Shown piece by piece: positions 23,683 to 31,872 of a stretch of DNA of 32,718 bases. Made by a program: the position numbers and the translations under genes. Numbering within the stretch: position 1 is the first letter of the stretch; every line of letters starts with the position of its first letter. The notes under the pieces are model-generated. The model searched no databases. It was given only the letters and a program-made list of their open reading frames with translations, and was not told the DNA's origin. This stretch comes from an uncultured Acetatifactor sp. (GTDB lineage: Bacteria; Bacillota; Clostridia; Lachnospirales; Lachnospiraceae), in contig CAJUIA010000039.1 in assembly GCA_910586485.1 (NCBI GenBank), forward strand, positions 1 through 32,718, in the 5' to 3' direction.

Positions 23683-24098
23683 ATCAGACCGTTTATGAGG
23701 ATTATAAGTACTGTATGCAGGATACCGGCCGCCTTTATGTGGGAAGCAAATACACCTTTGCGGAGCTTCTGGAGGCGGAAGAAGTGAGTTTTAAATTCCG
23801 TCTGACGGTGCAGAAGTATATTCTGCCGGAGGCGGACGGAGAGGATACCCTTGAAACCCATTTGTATTATCTGGAGCCCGGAAGTTTTCTGGTAAAGCTG
23901 TACAGACAAATGAAGGCCCGCATCAAGGTCAACATTATAGAAGAGAAGAAAGGTCCTTTTGGCAGAGGGAAAAAGGAGTATGTGACAAGACAGCTTACCA
24001 TAGAACAGCTGACAGGGATGACGAAGGAGGCGAAGGAGGCCTGCGGACTGGTGATTCAGGAGCTTTCTGTGAGTAAGCTTGCGTTGATGGGGCTATAG
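23679..24098 (+). CDS. Small protein of unknown function
   Basis: The 139-residue product starts MNQTVYEDYKYCMQDTGRLY. It looks like a mixed alpha/beta cytoplasmic protein without signal peptide, membrane segment or known motif. The middle is rich in alternating hydrophobic residues (YILPEADGEDTLETHLYYL), and a Lys-rich stretch (EEKKGPFGRGKKEYVTRQ) follows. AGAGGAAAT before ATG 23679 sets the start; the longer frame from 23655 passes through the leader hairpin. It is flanked by structured elements on both sides. I do not recognise a family. Confidence 0.65.
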   Translation: MNQTVYEDYKYCMQDTGRLYVGSKYTFAELLEAEEVSFKFRLTVQKYILPEADGEDTLETHLYYLEPGSFLVKLYRQMKARIKVNIIEEKKGPFGRGKKEYVTRQLTIEQLTGMTKEAKEACGLVIQELSVSKLALMGL

Positions 24099-24104
24099 TG
24101 TGAA

Positions 24105-24192
24105 CGGAATGAAGATTTTCTAAGGTCAGAAAGTATCTGACCCAAGAAAATCTAAGTCATTCCGAGAAGAACGCCAAAAACGGGCGTTTTTC
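24105..24192 (+). repeat. Structured intergenic element, copy B
   Basis: Outer stem CGGAATGA (24105-24112) pairs with TCATTCCG (24157-24164). Inside, AGATTTTCTAAGGTCAG (24113-24129) pairs with CTGACCCAAGAAAATCT (24137-24153), with A-A and A-C mismatches at the same place as in copy A; loop 7 nt; AAG unpaired. The core is 60 nt. The second hairpin is GAAGAACGCC (24166-24175), 7-nt loop, GGCGTTTTTC (24183-24192). The total length of 88 nt equals copy A. TATAGTGTG just upstream is shared with copy C. Confidence 0.85.
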
Positions 24193-24245
24193 ATCGGCCT
24201 TGGGATTGTGGATACAAGAAAAAACATAAAAGAAGGAGAAGAAGG

Positions 24246-27161
24246 ATGAAGGTAGAAGAATTAACAGCGTACGAGGTATTGGAAAGGCGGGAGATTAAGG
24301 ACATTGACAGTGTGACATATCTTTGCCGTCACAAAAAGACAGGGGCAAGGGTGGCACTGATTTCCAACAATGACGACAACAAGGTGTTTTACGTGGGTTT
24401 CCGTACCACACCCAAGGACTCTACCGGCGTGGCGCACATTACGGAGCATTCCGTGCTTTGCGGGTCAAAGGATTTCCCGGTGAAGGATCCTTTTGTGGAG
24501 CTGGTAAAGGGGTCATTGAACACTTTTCTGAACGCCATGACTTACCCGGATAAGACCGTATATCCTGTGGCCAGCTGTAATGACAAGGATTTTCAAAATC
24601 TGATGCACGTTTATCTGGATGCGGTATTTTATCCTAATACTTATCAGAACGAAGCAATTTTCCGTCAGGAGGGCTGGCATTACGAGCTGAACGAGGACGG
24701 CGAGCTGACTTACAACGGTGTGGTATATAATGAGATGAAGGGGGCCTTATCCAATCCGGACAGCATTCTCTGGAGAGAGGTGCCGACGACACTGTATCCC
24801 CATACTACCTATGGGGTGGAATCCGGCGGCGACCCGGAAAATATTCCCGATCTGACTTATGAGCAGTTCCTGGACTTCCACAGAACTTATTATCACCCCT
24901 CCAACAGTTATATTTACCTTTATGGTGATATGGACATGGCGGAAAAGCTGACCTATATTGATGAACAGTATCTGTCAAAGTTTGATCATCTGGAAGTGGA
25001 TTCCGGAATCACGGAAGAGCCTGTTTTTGAAAAGCCGGTGCGCCGGGTAAAGGAATTTCCTCTTGGCACGGGGGAGGATCCGGAAGAAAATACTTATCTG
25101 GTGCAGTGCTTTTCCGCAGGAGACTGCCTGGACAGGGAGCTTGTGATTGCTATGAAGGTGCTGGACTTTGCACTTTGCAGTGTTCCCGGCGCACCCTTAA
25201 AGCAGGCGCTGATTGATAAGGGAATCGGTAAGGATGTTTACAGTATGTATGACAACGGCGTAAAGCAGCCTTATTTCGGCGTGGTGGCTAAGGGAACCTC
25301 TGCAAGTAAAGAGGAAGAGTTTAAGTCTGTAATCAGAGAAGTATTGGAAGGAATTGTAAAAAATGGCTTTGACGAGAAGGCACTGCTTTCCGCTATTAAC
25401 CATTTTGAATTCAAGTATCGGGAGGCGGATTTTGGGACCACTCCCAAGGGACTGATGTACGGGCTGCAGATGCTTGACAGCTGGCTGTATGACGATAATA
25501 AGCCCTTTATTCATATCGAAGCTAACGAGACTTATGCGTCTTTGAAGAAAAAGGCGAAGGAAGGATATTTCGAACAGATTATCCGGAAATATATTCTGGA
25601 GAATCCTCATTCCGGAACGCTGATCCTTCTGCCGAAGGAAGGGCTGGCGGTAAAGCAGGAGGCAGAGCTTAAGAACAAGCTGGCGAAGATCAAAGGGGCT
25701 ATGAGCGAGCAGGAGCTTGCGGATGTACGTGCTATGATGGAAAGACTTAATGAATTCCGAGAGAAGGAGGACGCACCGGAGGATATTGCCAAGATTCCGC
25801 TTTTAAGCAGGGAGGACTTAAAGCGTGAGGCAGCGCCCATTTACAATCAGGAGAAAAAGCTGGGGGATACCTTGGCGCTTCATCATGATATATTCACCAA
25901 CGGCATCGGATATTTCAGGCTGGTGTTTAAGATCAAGGACATACCGGAAGCGTATTTCCCTTATATCGGCTTTTTAAAGAATGTGTTCTTTAATATGAAT
26001 ACGGCTCATTACACTTATGGAGAGCTGTGCAATGAAGTGAATCTGGTTACGGGTGAAATATTTGTGGCGCAGAATAATTACGGAAGCGTGGACTCGGCGG
26101 ATCAGTATACCATGACCATGGAGGTATGTACGAAAGCGCTTTATGAAAACCTGCCAAGGGCCATAGAGCTGATGGAAGAGCTGATCCTTACTACGGATTT
26201 CACGAATACCAGGAGATTGAAGGAGGTTTTGGCAGAGAATAATTCCAGGCTCCGCGAGTATGCCAATCAGGCAGGACATGTTGTTGCCATTCAGAGAGCT
26301 TTATCTTACGGCGGGGTGAAGGCAGCGGTGGAAGAGACCATGAGTGGCGTGGACCAGTATCGTTTGATCTGCGATCTGGAAAATCATTTTGAAGAGAAGA
26401 AGGAGGAAATCGTTGAAAGGCTTCAGACACTTTGCCGGATGATATTCCGCCCGGAAAATCTGATGATTGACTTTACCGGAGATGCTGCAGAATTGGAGAA
26501 GCTGGAGGAGCCCGTGGCGGCGTTAAAGGCGAAGCTGTATACCTGTGAGGTAGAGCGGCAGGCTTATGCTCCCGTGCCGGTGAAAAAGAATGAGGGCTTT
26601 ACCACTCCGGGGCAGGTGGATTATGTCTGCCGGGCAGGCAATTTCCGCAAGAAGGGGCTTCCTTATACTGGTGCACTGACTGTCTTACGTGTTATGATGG
26701 GTTATGAATATCTTTGGGTCAACATCCGGGTTAAGGGCGGAGCATATGGCTGCATGTGCGGCTTTGGCGTGGATGGCGACTGTTATTTTGTTTCCTATCG
26801 AGATCCCAATCTGGGTCAGACGATTGACGTGTTCGAGAAGGCGGCAGATTTCATTGGCAGCTATGAGGCGGATGAGCGAACCATGACCAAGTACATCATT
26901 GGCGCCGTCAGCGAGCTGGATGTGCCGCTTACCGCTGCAGGCAAGGGGCATCGCTCCAGACAGTACTATTTTACCGGGATGACCCAGGAGATGGTGCAGA
27001 CAGCCAGAAATGAAGTGCTGGATGCAGAGCCTGCGGATATACGTGCGCTTGCAGAGTATATCAGGGCATTTATGGACGATGACTTCCTGTGCGTTGTGGG
27101 AAATGAGCAGCAGATACAGGCAGAGAAGGATAAATTCATGAAGGTGGAGAGCCTGCTGTAA
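24246..27161 (+). CDS. M16C metallopeptidase, presequence-protease (PreP) type
   Basis: The 971-residue protein matches the length and layout of PreP/Cym1-type M16C peptidases, with two halves forming a closing chamber. The inverted zinc motif HxxEH is at His64-Glu67-His68 (VAHITEHSVLCGS), and the distal ligand Glu is in VVYNEMKGALS. The C-terminal half carries the typical glycine-rich stretch RVKGGAYGCMCGFGVDG. Such enzymes degrade short unfolded peptides; with no signal peptide this one should be cytoplasmic. GAAGGAGAAGAAGG precedes the ATG. Copy B of the structured element occupies its leader, and two terminators follow the gene. Confidence 0.93.
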   Translation: MKVEELTAYEVLERREIKDIDSVTYLCRHKKTGARVALISNNDDNKVFYVGFRTTPKDSTGVAHITEHSVLCGSKDFPVKDPFVELVKGSLNTFLNAMTYPDKTVYPVASCNDKDFQNLMHVYLDAVFYPNTYQNEAIFRQEGWHYELNEDGELTYNGVVYNEMKGALSNPDSILWREVPTTLYPHTTYGVESGGDPENIPDLTYEQFLDFHRTYYHPSNSYIYLYGDMDMAEKLTYIDEQYLSKFDHLEVDSGITEEPVFEKPVRRVKEFPLGTGEDPEENTYLVQCFSAGDCLDRELVIAMKVLDFALCSVPGAPLKQALIDKGIGKDVYSMYDNGVKQPYFGVVAKGTSASKEEEFKSVIREVLEGIVKNGFDEKALLSAINHFEFKYREADFGTTPKGLMYGLQMLDSWLYDDNKPFIHIEANETYASLKKKAKEGYFEQIIRKYILENPHSGTLILLPKEGLAVKQEAELKNKLAKIKGAMSEQELADVRAMMERLNEFREKEDAPEDIAKIPLLSREDLKREAAPIYNQEKKLGDTLALHHDIFTNGIGYFRLVFKIKDIPEAYFPYIGFLKNVFFNMNTAHYTYGELCNEVNLVTGEIFVAQNNYGSVDSADQYTMTMEVCTKALYENLPRAIELMEELILTTDFTNTRRLKEVLAENNSRLREYANQAGHVVAIQRALSYGGVKAAVEETMSGVDQYRLICDLENHFEEKKEEIVERLQTLCRMIFRPENLMIDFTGDAAELEKLEEPVAALKAKLYTCEVERQAYAPVPVKKNEGFTTPGQVDYVCRAGNFRKKGLPYTGALTVLRVMMGYEYLWVNIRVKGGAYGCMCGFGVDGDCYFVSYRDPNLGQTIDVFEKAADFIGSYEADERTMTKYIIGAVSELDVPLTAAGKGHRSRQYYFTGMTQEMVQTARNEVLDAEPADIRALAEYIRAFMDDDFLCVVGNEQQIQAEKDKFMKVESLL

Positions 27162-27204
27162 GGCTTTTCTGTCGGAAGTTACAGAAAATAGCAATTTGTT
27201 TTTA

Positions 27205-27249
27205 TTCCCTTGTTTTTGCTCTTACGGGCAGGAACAAGGGAAATTTTTT
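27205..27249 (+). terminator. Terminator of the peptidase gene
   Basis: TTCCCTTGTT (27205-27214) pairs with AACAAGGGAA (27233-27242), followed by ATTTTTT. Confidence 0.8.
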
Positions 27250-27270
27250 GCCTGTGACACCATATAAAAT

Positions 27271-27316
27271 ACCCTGTTTTGCATTGTGTCACGGGATGCA
27301 AAACAGGGTGTTTTTT
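27271..27316 (+). terminator. Second tandem terminator with a possible pseudoknot
   Basis: ACCCTGTTTTGCA (27271-27283) pairs perfectly with TGCAAAACAGGGT (27297-27309), followed by GTTTTTT. GTGTCAC in its loop (27286-27292) is the exact complement of GTGACAC at 27254-27260, so a loop-upstream pairing is possible. Confidence 0.85.
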
Positions 27317-27422
27317 GGTATATTTAAGAGACCGTCTTTCTTTTTAACCTGAAAATATAATACCACAAAACCTGTAAAAAATCAAGTCTGGTAATACCCT
27401 GGGCAGGGGGGTATAGTGTGGA

Positions 27423-27482
27423 AGGTAAAAAGATTTTCTAAGGTTGCAAAGAACTCAACCTAAGAAAAACTAAATTTTACCT
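27423..27482 (+). repeat. Structured intergenic element, copy C (core only)
   Basis: Outer stem AGGTAAAA (27423-27430) pairs with TTTTACCT (27475-27482). Inside, AGATTTTCTAAGGTTG (27431-27446) pairs with CAACCTAAGAAAAACT (27456-27471), with the same A-A mismatch as copies A and B plus one more; loop 9 nt; AAA unpaired. The core is again 60 nt. The second hairpin of A and B is replaced by GGATTT/AAATCC at 27490-27509. Upstream TATAGTGTG (27412-27420) is shared with copy B. Confidence 0.85.
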
Positions 27483-27531
27483 GGCGAAAGGATTTGCATT
27501 TCTAAATCCGCAGAGAATGAAGGAGGTATTT

Positions 27532-28065
27532 ATGGAGGGAAAAGACTGGATGGAGCTTGCGGGACAGAAGAATCAGCTGGCAAAGGTAATGGAGGGCAAT
27601 CGTTATGGGGAACGGTTTGGCTTAAGGCTTACGGAGGAAGAGGCAAAGCTGCTGATGCAGGAGCGAGCGCGCTGCCTGAAGGAGCAGCACAGGGTGGAGT
27701 TCGGTGAGAGTATTTTGCCGAAGCTGATGCAGGCGTTCTGCGATTCGGATTATATCCGGGGGGAGGATTATGCAGAGGTACTGGGAAGGCTGCAGGAAAT
27801 ATTTTATTTATTTAAAAATGAATCCATGGACTTATTGACCGATGACGAGCTGCTGGCTTTTATGCGGGAGCAGTATGACGAGACCTGTTTTGGAGAGCTG
27901 GATTATCTGGAAGGAACATGTCTGCCGCTGTTTGCCGATGCGGTCCGCGCCGGTTACCGCGGTTATCAGCAGACGGGAGGCAAGGGAGAGTTTGAACAGT
28001 TTGATATTGTGCAGAGATGGGATAAGGATTTGTATCTGCAGGCGCTGGCGAATCAGATGGATTAG
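27532..28065 (+). CDS. DUF6323-type protein of unknown function
   Basis: The 177-residue product starts MEGKDWMELAGQKNQLAKVM and is helical and acidic, with no membrane segment. Features such as LTEEEAKLLMQERARCLKEQ and LLTDDELLAFMREQYDE, and the placing directly before a DUF6179-type gene, fit the DUF6323 family, which has no known function. AAGGAGG (27520-27526) lies correctly before ATG 27532; an upstream ATG at 27517 would overlap this site and is rejected. The structured element copy C lies 49 nt upstream, in its probable leader. Confidence 0.65.
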   Translation: MEGKDWMELAGQKNQLAKVMEGNRYGERFGLRLTEEEAKLLMQERARCLKEQHRVEFGESILPKLMQAFCDSDYIRGEDYAEVLGRLQEIFYLFKNESMDLLTDDELLAFMREQYDETCFGELDYLEGTCLPLFADAVRAGYRGYQQTGGKGEFEQFDIVQRWDKDLYLQALANQMD

Positions 28066-28087
28066 TGTGCTGACAGGAGGGGAATCC

Positions 28088-28927
28088 ATGAAATATGCAG
28101 GTTATGAAATGGAAGAGCTGCTGCCGCTGGTGGCAAAGCTTGCCGCTAAATATACATCGGGAGAAAGCTCTTCCGTGCCCTATGAAACGGCAAATATGCT
28201 GATGGAAGCAGTCTGCTACTGTATTCTGGAAAACGGAGAGCAGGAAAATGCGCTGTTGAAAACGGGGCAAATGGCGGCAGCGGAGAGTTACCGGCAGGGT
28301 TATGAAAAGGTATTGAAGAAGACCGGGCGGGCGCAGGAGGCCTATAATGAGCTGATTGCTGATTTTCGGGCATACGGAAATGAAAACTATCGGGATATGG
28401 TTCTAAAGGTACTGCCGACATTTTTTATGGAATATGATCCGAGATTTGCACCTCAGGAAACGATCATCGGACTGGACTATCCGACGCTGCGTACAGTCTC
28501 GGAGGATACGGGAATCGACGCGGTGGAGCGGTATCTTGAGTTTATTGTGCTGGAACAAAGGTTTTTACAAAAATTTTCCGAAGAAACGGTGGAGAAGTTG
28601 TTGACCCGTTTTTCCGGGGATTATCGTATTGACATTTTTAATCTCTGCAGTGTGGTTCTGCGGCATGTGCTGGCAGCAGGACTGCTGGGGCGGCAGCCGG
28701 GGAAAAGAATTTCGGAGGAAGAGTACACGGCTCTTGGACGGGTTTGTGCCGGCAGAGACAAAAATGAGCTGACGGAGCTTTTAAGCAGGCTGACGGAAAT
28801 ACTGGCGGCAAGCGGATGGAAAGAAGACGAAAAAATGCTTTGGTATCTGCTGGGAGATACCGAAAATTTTGCGGTGGAGCTGGCGGAGGGCGCAAAGCGG
28901 AATACGCTGGAGCATGTAGTAGTATAA
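28088..28927 (+). CDS. DUF6179-type protein of unknown function
   Basis: The 279-residue product starts MKYAGYEMEELLPLVAKLAA and is largely helical. The segment SSSVPYETANMLMEAVCYCI and the middle part DPRFAPQETIIGLDYPTL fit my memory of the DUF6179 family, usually paired with DUF6323. No catalytic motif is visible. ACAGGAGGGGAATCC precedes the ATG. It follows the DUF6323-type gene by 22 nt, so the two are very likely co-transcribed and may form a complex; that last point is inference. Confidence 0.65.
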   Translation: MKYAGYEMEELLPLVAKLAAKYTSGESSSVPYETANMLMEAVCYCILENGEQENALLKTGQMAAAESYRQGYEKVLKKTGRAQEAYNELIADFRAYGNENYRDMVLKVLPTFFMEYDPRFAPQETIIGLDYPTLRTVSEDTGIDAVERYLEFIVLEQRFLQKFSEETVEKLLTRFSGDYRIDIFNLCSVVLRHVLAAGLLGRQPGKRISEEEYTALGRVCAGRDKNELTELLSRLTEILAASGWKEDEKMLWYLLGDTENFAVELAEGAKRNTLEHVVV

Positions 28928-29091
28928 AAGGACGGAATTTATACAAAACCGCGTATCCGCGCAGCTTGGAGCGTAAGCGCAACTGGCAGTTGACGGATTT
29001 TCAAGGTATCTTTCTGGTATGTAAAGAGCAAAAAAGATAAAATGACAGTCAAAAATAAGGCAGATACATGCCGGAAAAGGAGAATCAAATT

Positions 29092-30090
29092 ATGATATTG
29101 GCAGACAAAATTATTCAGCTGAGAAAAAAGGCAGGATGGTCTCAGGAGGAGCTTGCAGAGCAGCTGCAGGTTTCCCGACAGTCGGTGAGCAAGTGGGAGG
29201 GGGCACAGTCGGTGCCGGACCTGGAAAGAATTCTGCAGATGAGCCACATTTTCGGAGTGACGACGGATTATTTATTAAAGGATGAGCTGGGAGAGCCGGA
29301 ATATGCAGAAAACACGGATAAGACCGCTTTGCGCCGGGTTACCATGGAGGAAGCCTCGGAATACCTTTCTTTGAAGAAAAAGGAAGCACCCAGGATAGCG
29401 TTTGCAACCTTTCTCTGCGTCATTTCGCCTATCTGCCTGCTTTTTCTGGGGGGCTTGAGCGAGACCGCGGCATATTTTTCGGAAGATGCGGCAGGCGGGA
29501 TCGGCATGGTTGTGCTGTTGGTATTGGTGGCGGCAGCGGTGGCCATTTTTCTTTCCAGTGGGGCAAGAACGGCAGAGTACGGGTTCCTGGAGAAAGAAGC
29601 TTTTGAGACGGAGTACGGAGTAACGGGAATGGTAAAGGATAAAAAGGCGGCATGGAAAAGAAATTATACTCGTCTGAATATTCTGGGAACGGTTCTGTGC
29701 ATTTTAGGAGTGGTGCCGATTTTTTTCTTTGCAGGTGCGGGCTCCGATGATCTGGTTCTTGTGCTTGCGGTTTGCATTATGCTGCTGATTGAAGGCTTTG
29801 GCTGTGTTTCCTTTGTCTATGGCGGAGTTTATCAGGCTGCCATGGAAAAGCTGCTGGAGGAAGGAGATTATACCAGAAAAAACAAGGCGCGGCAAGGAAT
29901 CAAGGGCGGGATCAGTGCAATTTACTGGCTTATTGTGACGGCAGTGTTCTTTTTGTATACTTATGGTCCCAAGGGAAACGGAAAGCCGCAGCATAGCTGG
30001 CTGATCTGGGTTATCGGCGGGCTGCTGTACGGCGGTTTGGTGGTACTTATGGAAGTGATTGAACGTGCAAAAAATGCAAAGCAGCAATAG
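29092..30090 (+). CDS. XRE-family regulator with membrane domain
   Basis: The 332-residue protein has an N-terminal XRE helix-turn-helix (residues about 5-60, LRKKAGWSQEELAEQLQVSR then SVSKWEGAQSVPDL) and about six membrane segments from residue 103 onward, in three hairpin-like pairs. Such membrane-tied regulators are common in Firmicutes and probably sense envelope or membrane conditions. The start at 29092 is supported by AAAAGGAG; an in-frame ATG at 29068 has no good site. The 164-nt upstream region holds short hairpins (CAACT-GGC-AGTTG) and a TTGACG at 28989 but no clear -10. Confidence 0.85.
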   Translation: MILADKIIQLRKKAGWSQEELAEQLQVSRQSVSKWEGAQSVPDLERILQMSHIFGVTTDYLLKDELGEPEYAENTDKTALRRVTMEEASEYLSLKKKEAPRIAFATFLCVISPICLLFLGGLSETAAYFSEDAAGGIGMVVLLVLVAAAVAIFLSSGARTAEYGFLEKEAFETEYGVTGMVKDKKAAWKRNYTRLNILGTVLCILGVVPIFFFAGAGSDDLVLVLAVCIMLLIEGFGCVSFVYGGVYQAAMEKLLEEGDYTRKNKARQGIKGGISAIYWLIVTAVFFLYTYGPKGNGKPQHSWLIWVIGGLLYGGLVVLMEVIERAKNAKQQ

Positions 30091-30110
30091 TATTTTTATA
30101 TAAAATATAC

Positions 30111-30139
30111 TTGACATTCCCCCCTGACTGGAATAGAAT
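30111..30139 (+). promoter_or_regulatory. Sigma-A promoter
   Basis: A perfect TTGACA (30111-30116), 17 nt, TAGAAT (30134-30139). The leader of about 110 nt to the next gene shows only short hairpins (for example TTGGAAACCAA). Confidence 0.75.
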
Positions 30140-30257
30140 TAATTTAGAGGAAAAGTAAGTACGAAATAACGATAAGTCGCTTGATATGATTTGGAAACCA
30201 AACAGCCCTCACATGGAAGATCATCATCAGTTTACTTAGCGGAAAGGGGGAATGTCA

Positions 30258-30749
30258 ATGTCAGATAATGAATTATTATCGGCAATTTCTGAAATGATGG
30301 ACAGGAAACTGGAGCCGATACATGCGGACATAATTGAGTTAAAAATGGATGTCAGGGAACTGCAGGTCAAGGTGGAAAATCTGGAGACCCGTGTAAGAAA
30401 TTTACAGACGGATATGAAAGGCGTGAAATCGGACATCAAGGAGCTGCAGGCGAACGTTAAGATTTTACAGGCGGATGTCAAGGAGCTGCAGACGAACATG
30501 GGGCATGTACAGGCGGACATGGAGGCTATGCAGGTGAGAATGGAGAATATGGAATTCGGCATGAAAAAGATGCAGATCCGGATGGAATCCGATGTTTCGC
30601 CAAGGCTGCAGAATATTGAATCCTGTTATTTATCTACCTATCAGCGCTATTCTAAGGGTGCAGAGCAGATAGATTCCATGCAGATGGATATTGATGTCTT
30701 AAAATCTACGGTAATCGAACATTCGGAAAAGCTTCAAAGAATTTCCTGA
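30258..30749 (+). CDS. Coiled-coil protein built on 14-residue repeats
   Basis: The 163-residue product is one long coiled coil from about residue 20 to 120, with heptads of the type LQ.DVKELQ..M. Two DNA stretches repeat at a 42-bp period: AAGGAGCTGCAG at 30438 and 30480, and TACAGGCGGA at 30467 and 30509, which equals 14 residues or two heptads. There is no signal peptide or membrane segment. AAAGGGGG fits ATG 30258 better than ATG 30252. It has its own strong promoter. I do not recognise a family beyond tropomyosin-like coiled coils. Confidence 0.75.
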   Translation: MSDNELLSAISEMMDRKLEPIHADIIELKMDVRELQVKVENLETRVRNLQTDMKGVKSDIKELQANVKILQADVKELQTNMGHVQADMEAMQVRMENMEFGMKKMQIRMESDVSPRLQNIESCYLSTYQRYSKGAEQIDSMQMDIDVLKSTVIEHSEKLQRIS

Positions 30750-30758
30750 TTAACAGTT

Positions 30759-30848
30759 AGGGTCTAAAATAGGGTCTAAAATGTGGGGGCTGTTTGGTTT
30801 TCAAAGGCTTTTTATGAAAAGCTTTTTATGAAAAGCTTTGTATGAAAA
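30759..30848. repeat. Two short tandem repeats upstream of era
   Basis: AGGGTCTAAAAT occurs twice head to tail (30759-30782). A 14-bp unit GCTTTTTATGAAAA occurs three times (30807-30820, 30821-30834, 30835-30848, the last with one change). Confidence 0.9.
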
Positions 30849-30868
30849 ATTTGTAAGGGAGACTGGAA

Positions 30869-31771
30869 ATGAGTGAGAAAAATTCCTGCAAGGCTGGATT
30901 TGTAACCTTAATCGGAAGGCCTAATGTGGGTAAGTCTACATTGATGAATCGACTGATCGGGCAGAAGATAGCGATAACCTCCAATAAGCCCCAGACTACC
31001 AGAAACCGCATACAGACAGTGCTTACCAGGCCGGAGGGGCAGATCGTTTTTTTGGACACCCCCGGTATTCACAAGGCAAAAAACAAGCTGGGCGATTACA
31101 TGGTGCATACGGCGGAGCGGACGCTGGAGGAGGTGGATGTGATTCTCTGGCTGGTGGAGCCGACGGATTACATCGGCGCAGGAGAGCGTCATATTATAGA
31201 ACAGCTGAAAAAGGTGAAAACACCGGTGATACTGGTCATTAATAAAACAGATACGGTAAAGAAAGAAGCAGTTTTTTCGTTTATTGACGTTTATCGCCGG
31301 GAGCTGGAGTTTGGGGAAATCGTACCGGTGTCTGCCCTGAAGGGAACAAATACGGAGGAACTAGTGCAGTGCATTTTTAAATATCTGCCTTGCGGGCCGG
31401 CATTTTATGAGGAAGATACCATTACGGACCAGCCAATGCGGCAGATCGTGGCAGAGCTGATCCGCGAAAAGGCATTGCGCCTGCTGCAGGATGAGATTCC
31501 TCACGGTGTGGCGGTGACGGTGGAAAGCATGAAGGAAAAAGGAAAGATCTGCCATGTTGAAGCAACGATTGTGTGTGAGCGGGAATCCCACAAGGGAATT
31601 ATCATCGGTAAGGGCGGCGGAATGCTTAAAAAAATAGGTTCTCTTGCAAGGCAGGAAATAGAAGAATTGTTGGAAATGCAGGTCAACCTGCAGCTTTGGG
31701 TAAAGGTGAAAAAGGATTGGCGCGACAGCGATTATTTACTGAAAAATTTTGGATATAATCCTAAAGAGTAG
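30869..31771 (+). CDS. era: GTPase Era
   Basis: The 300-residue protein is full-length Era, a GTPase that binds 16S rRNA near its 3' end and assists 30S ribosome maturation. G1 is GRPNVGKST (about 13-21), the switch region PQTTRNRI follows, then G3 DTPGIH and G4 NKTD (about 125). A type II KH domain occupies the C-terminal third with the GKGGGMLKKIGSLAR signature. The start is the ATG after GGGAGACTGG. The order era, YqzL-like, recO is conserved in Firmicutes. Confidence 0.97.
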   Translation: MSEKNSCKAGFVTLIGRPNVGKSTLMNRLIGQKIAITSNKPQTTRNRIQTVLTRPEGQIVFLDTPGIHKAKNKLGDYMVHTAERTLEEVDVILWLVEPTDYIGAGERHIIEQLKKVKTPVILVINKTDTVKKEAVFSFIDVYRRELEFGEIVPVSALKGTNTEELVQCIFKYLPCGPAFYEEDTITDQPMRQIVAELIREKALRLLQDEIPHGVAVTVESMKEKGKICHVEATIVCERESHKGIIIGKGGGMLKKIGSLARQEIEELLEMQVNLQLWVKVKKDWRDSDYLLKNFGYNPKE

Positions 31772-31872
31772 TTTCGTTGGATTGAATTGATTGCATTGAA
31801 TAGAAAAATAAAAATCTGCAAATTCTACTGTCAGGCTTAAAGCTTATACAAATGGAATCGGGGGATTTGCAG

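Larger units (their letters stand above)
27162..27531 (+). other. 370-nt intergenic region
   Basis: No gene was found here. It holds a weak hairpin (TTTTCTGT 27165-27172 with ACAGAAAA 27181-27188), two terminators, a TATAAT at 27356-27361 without a clear -35, a hairpin ATACCC/GGGTAT at 27394-27414, copy C of the structured element and a last hairpin GGATTT/AAATCC (27490-27509) just before the ribosome binding site. Confidence 0.7.
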
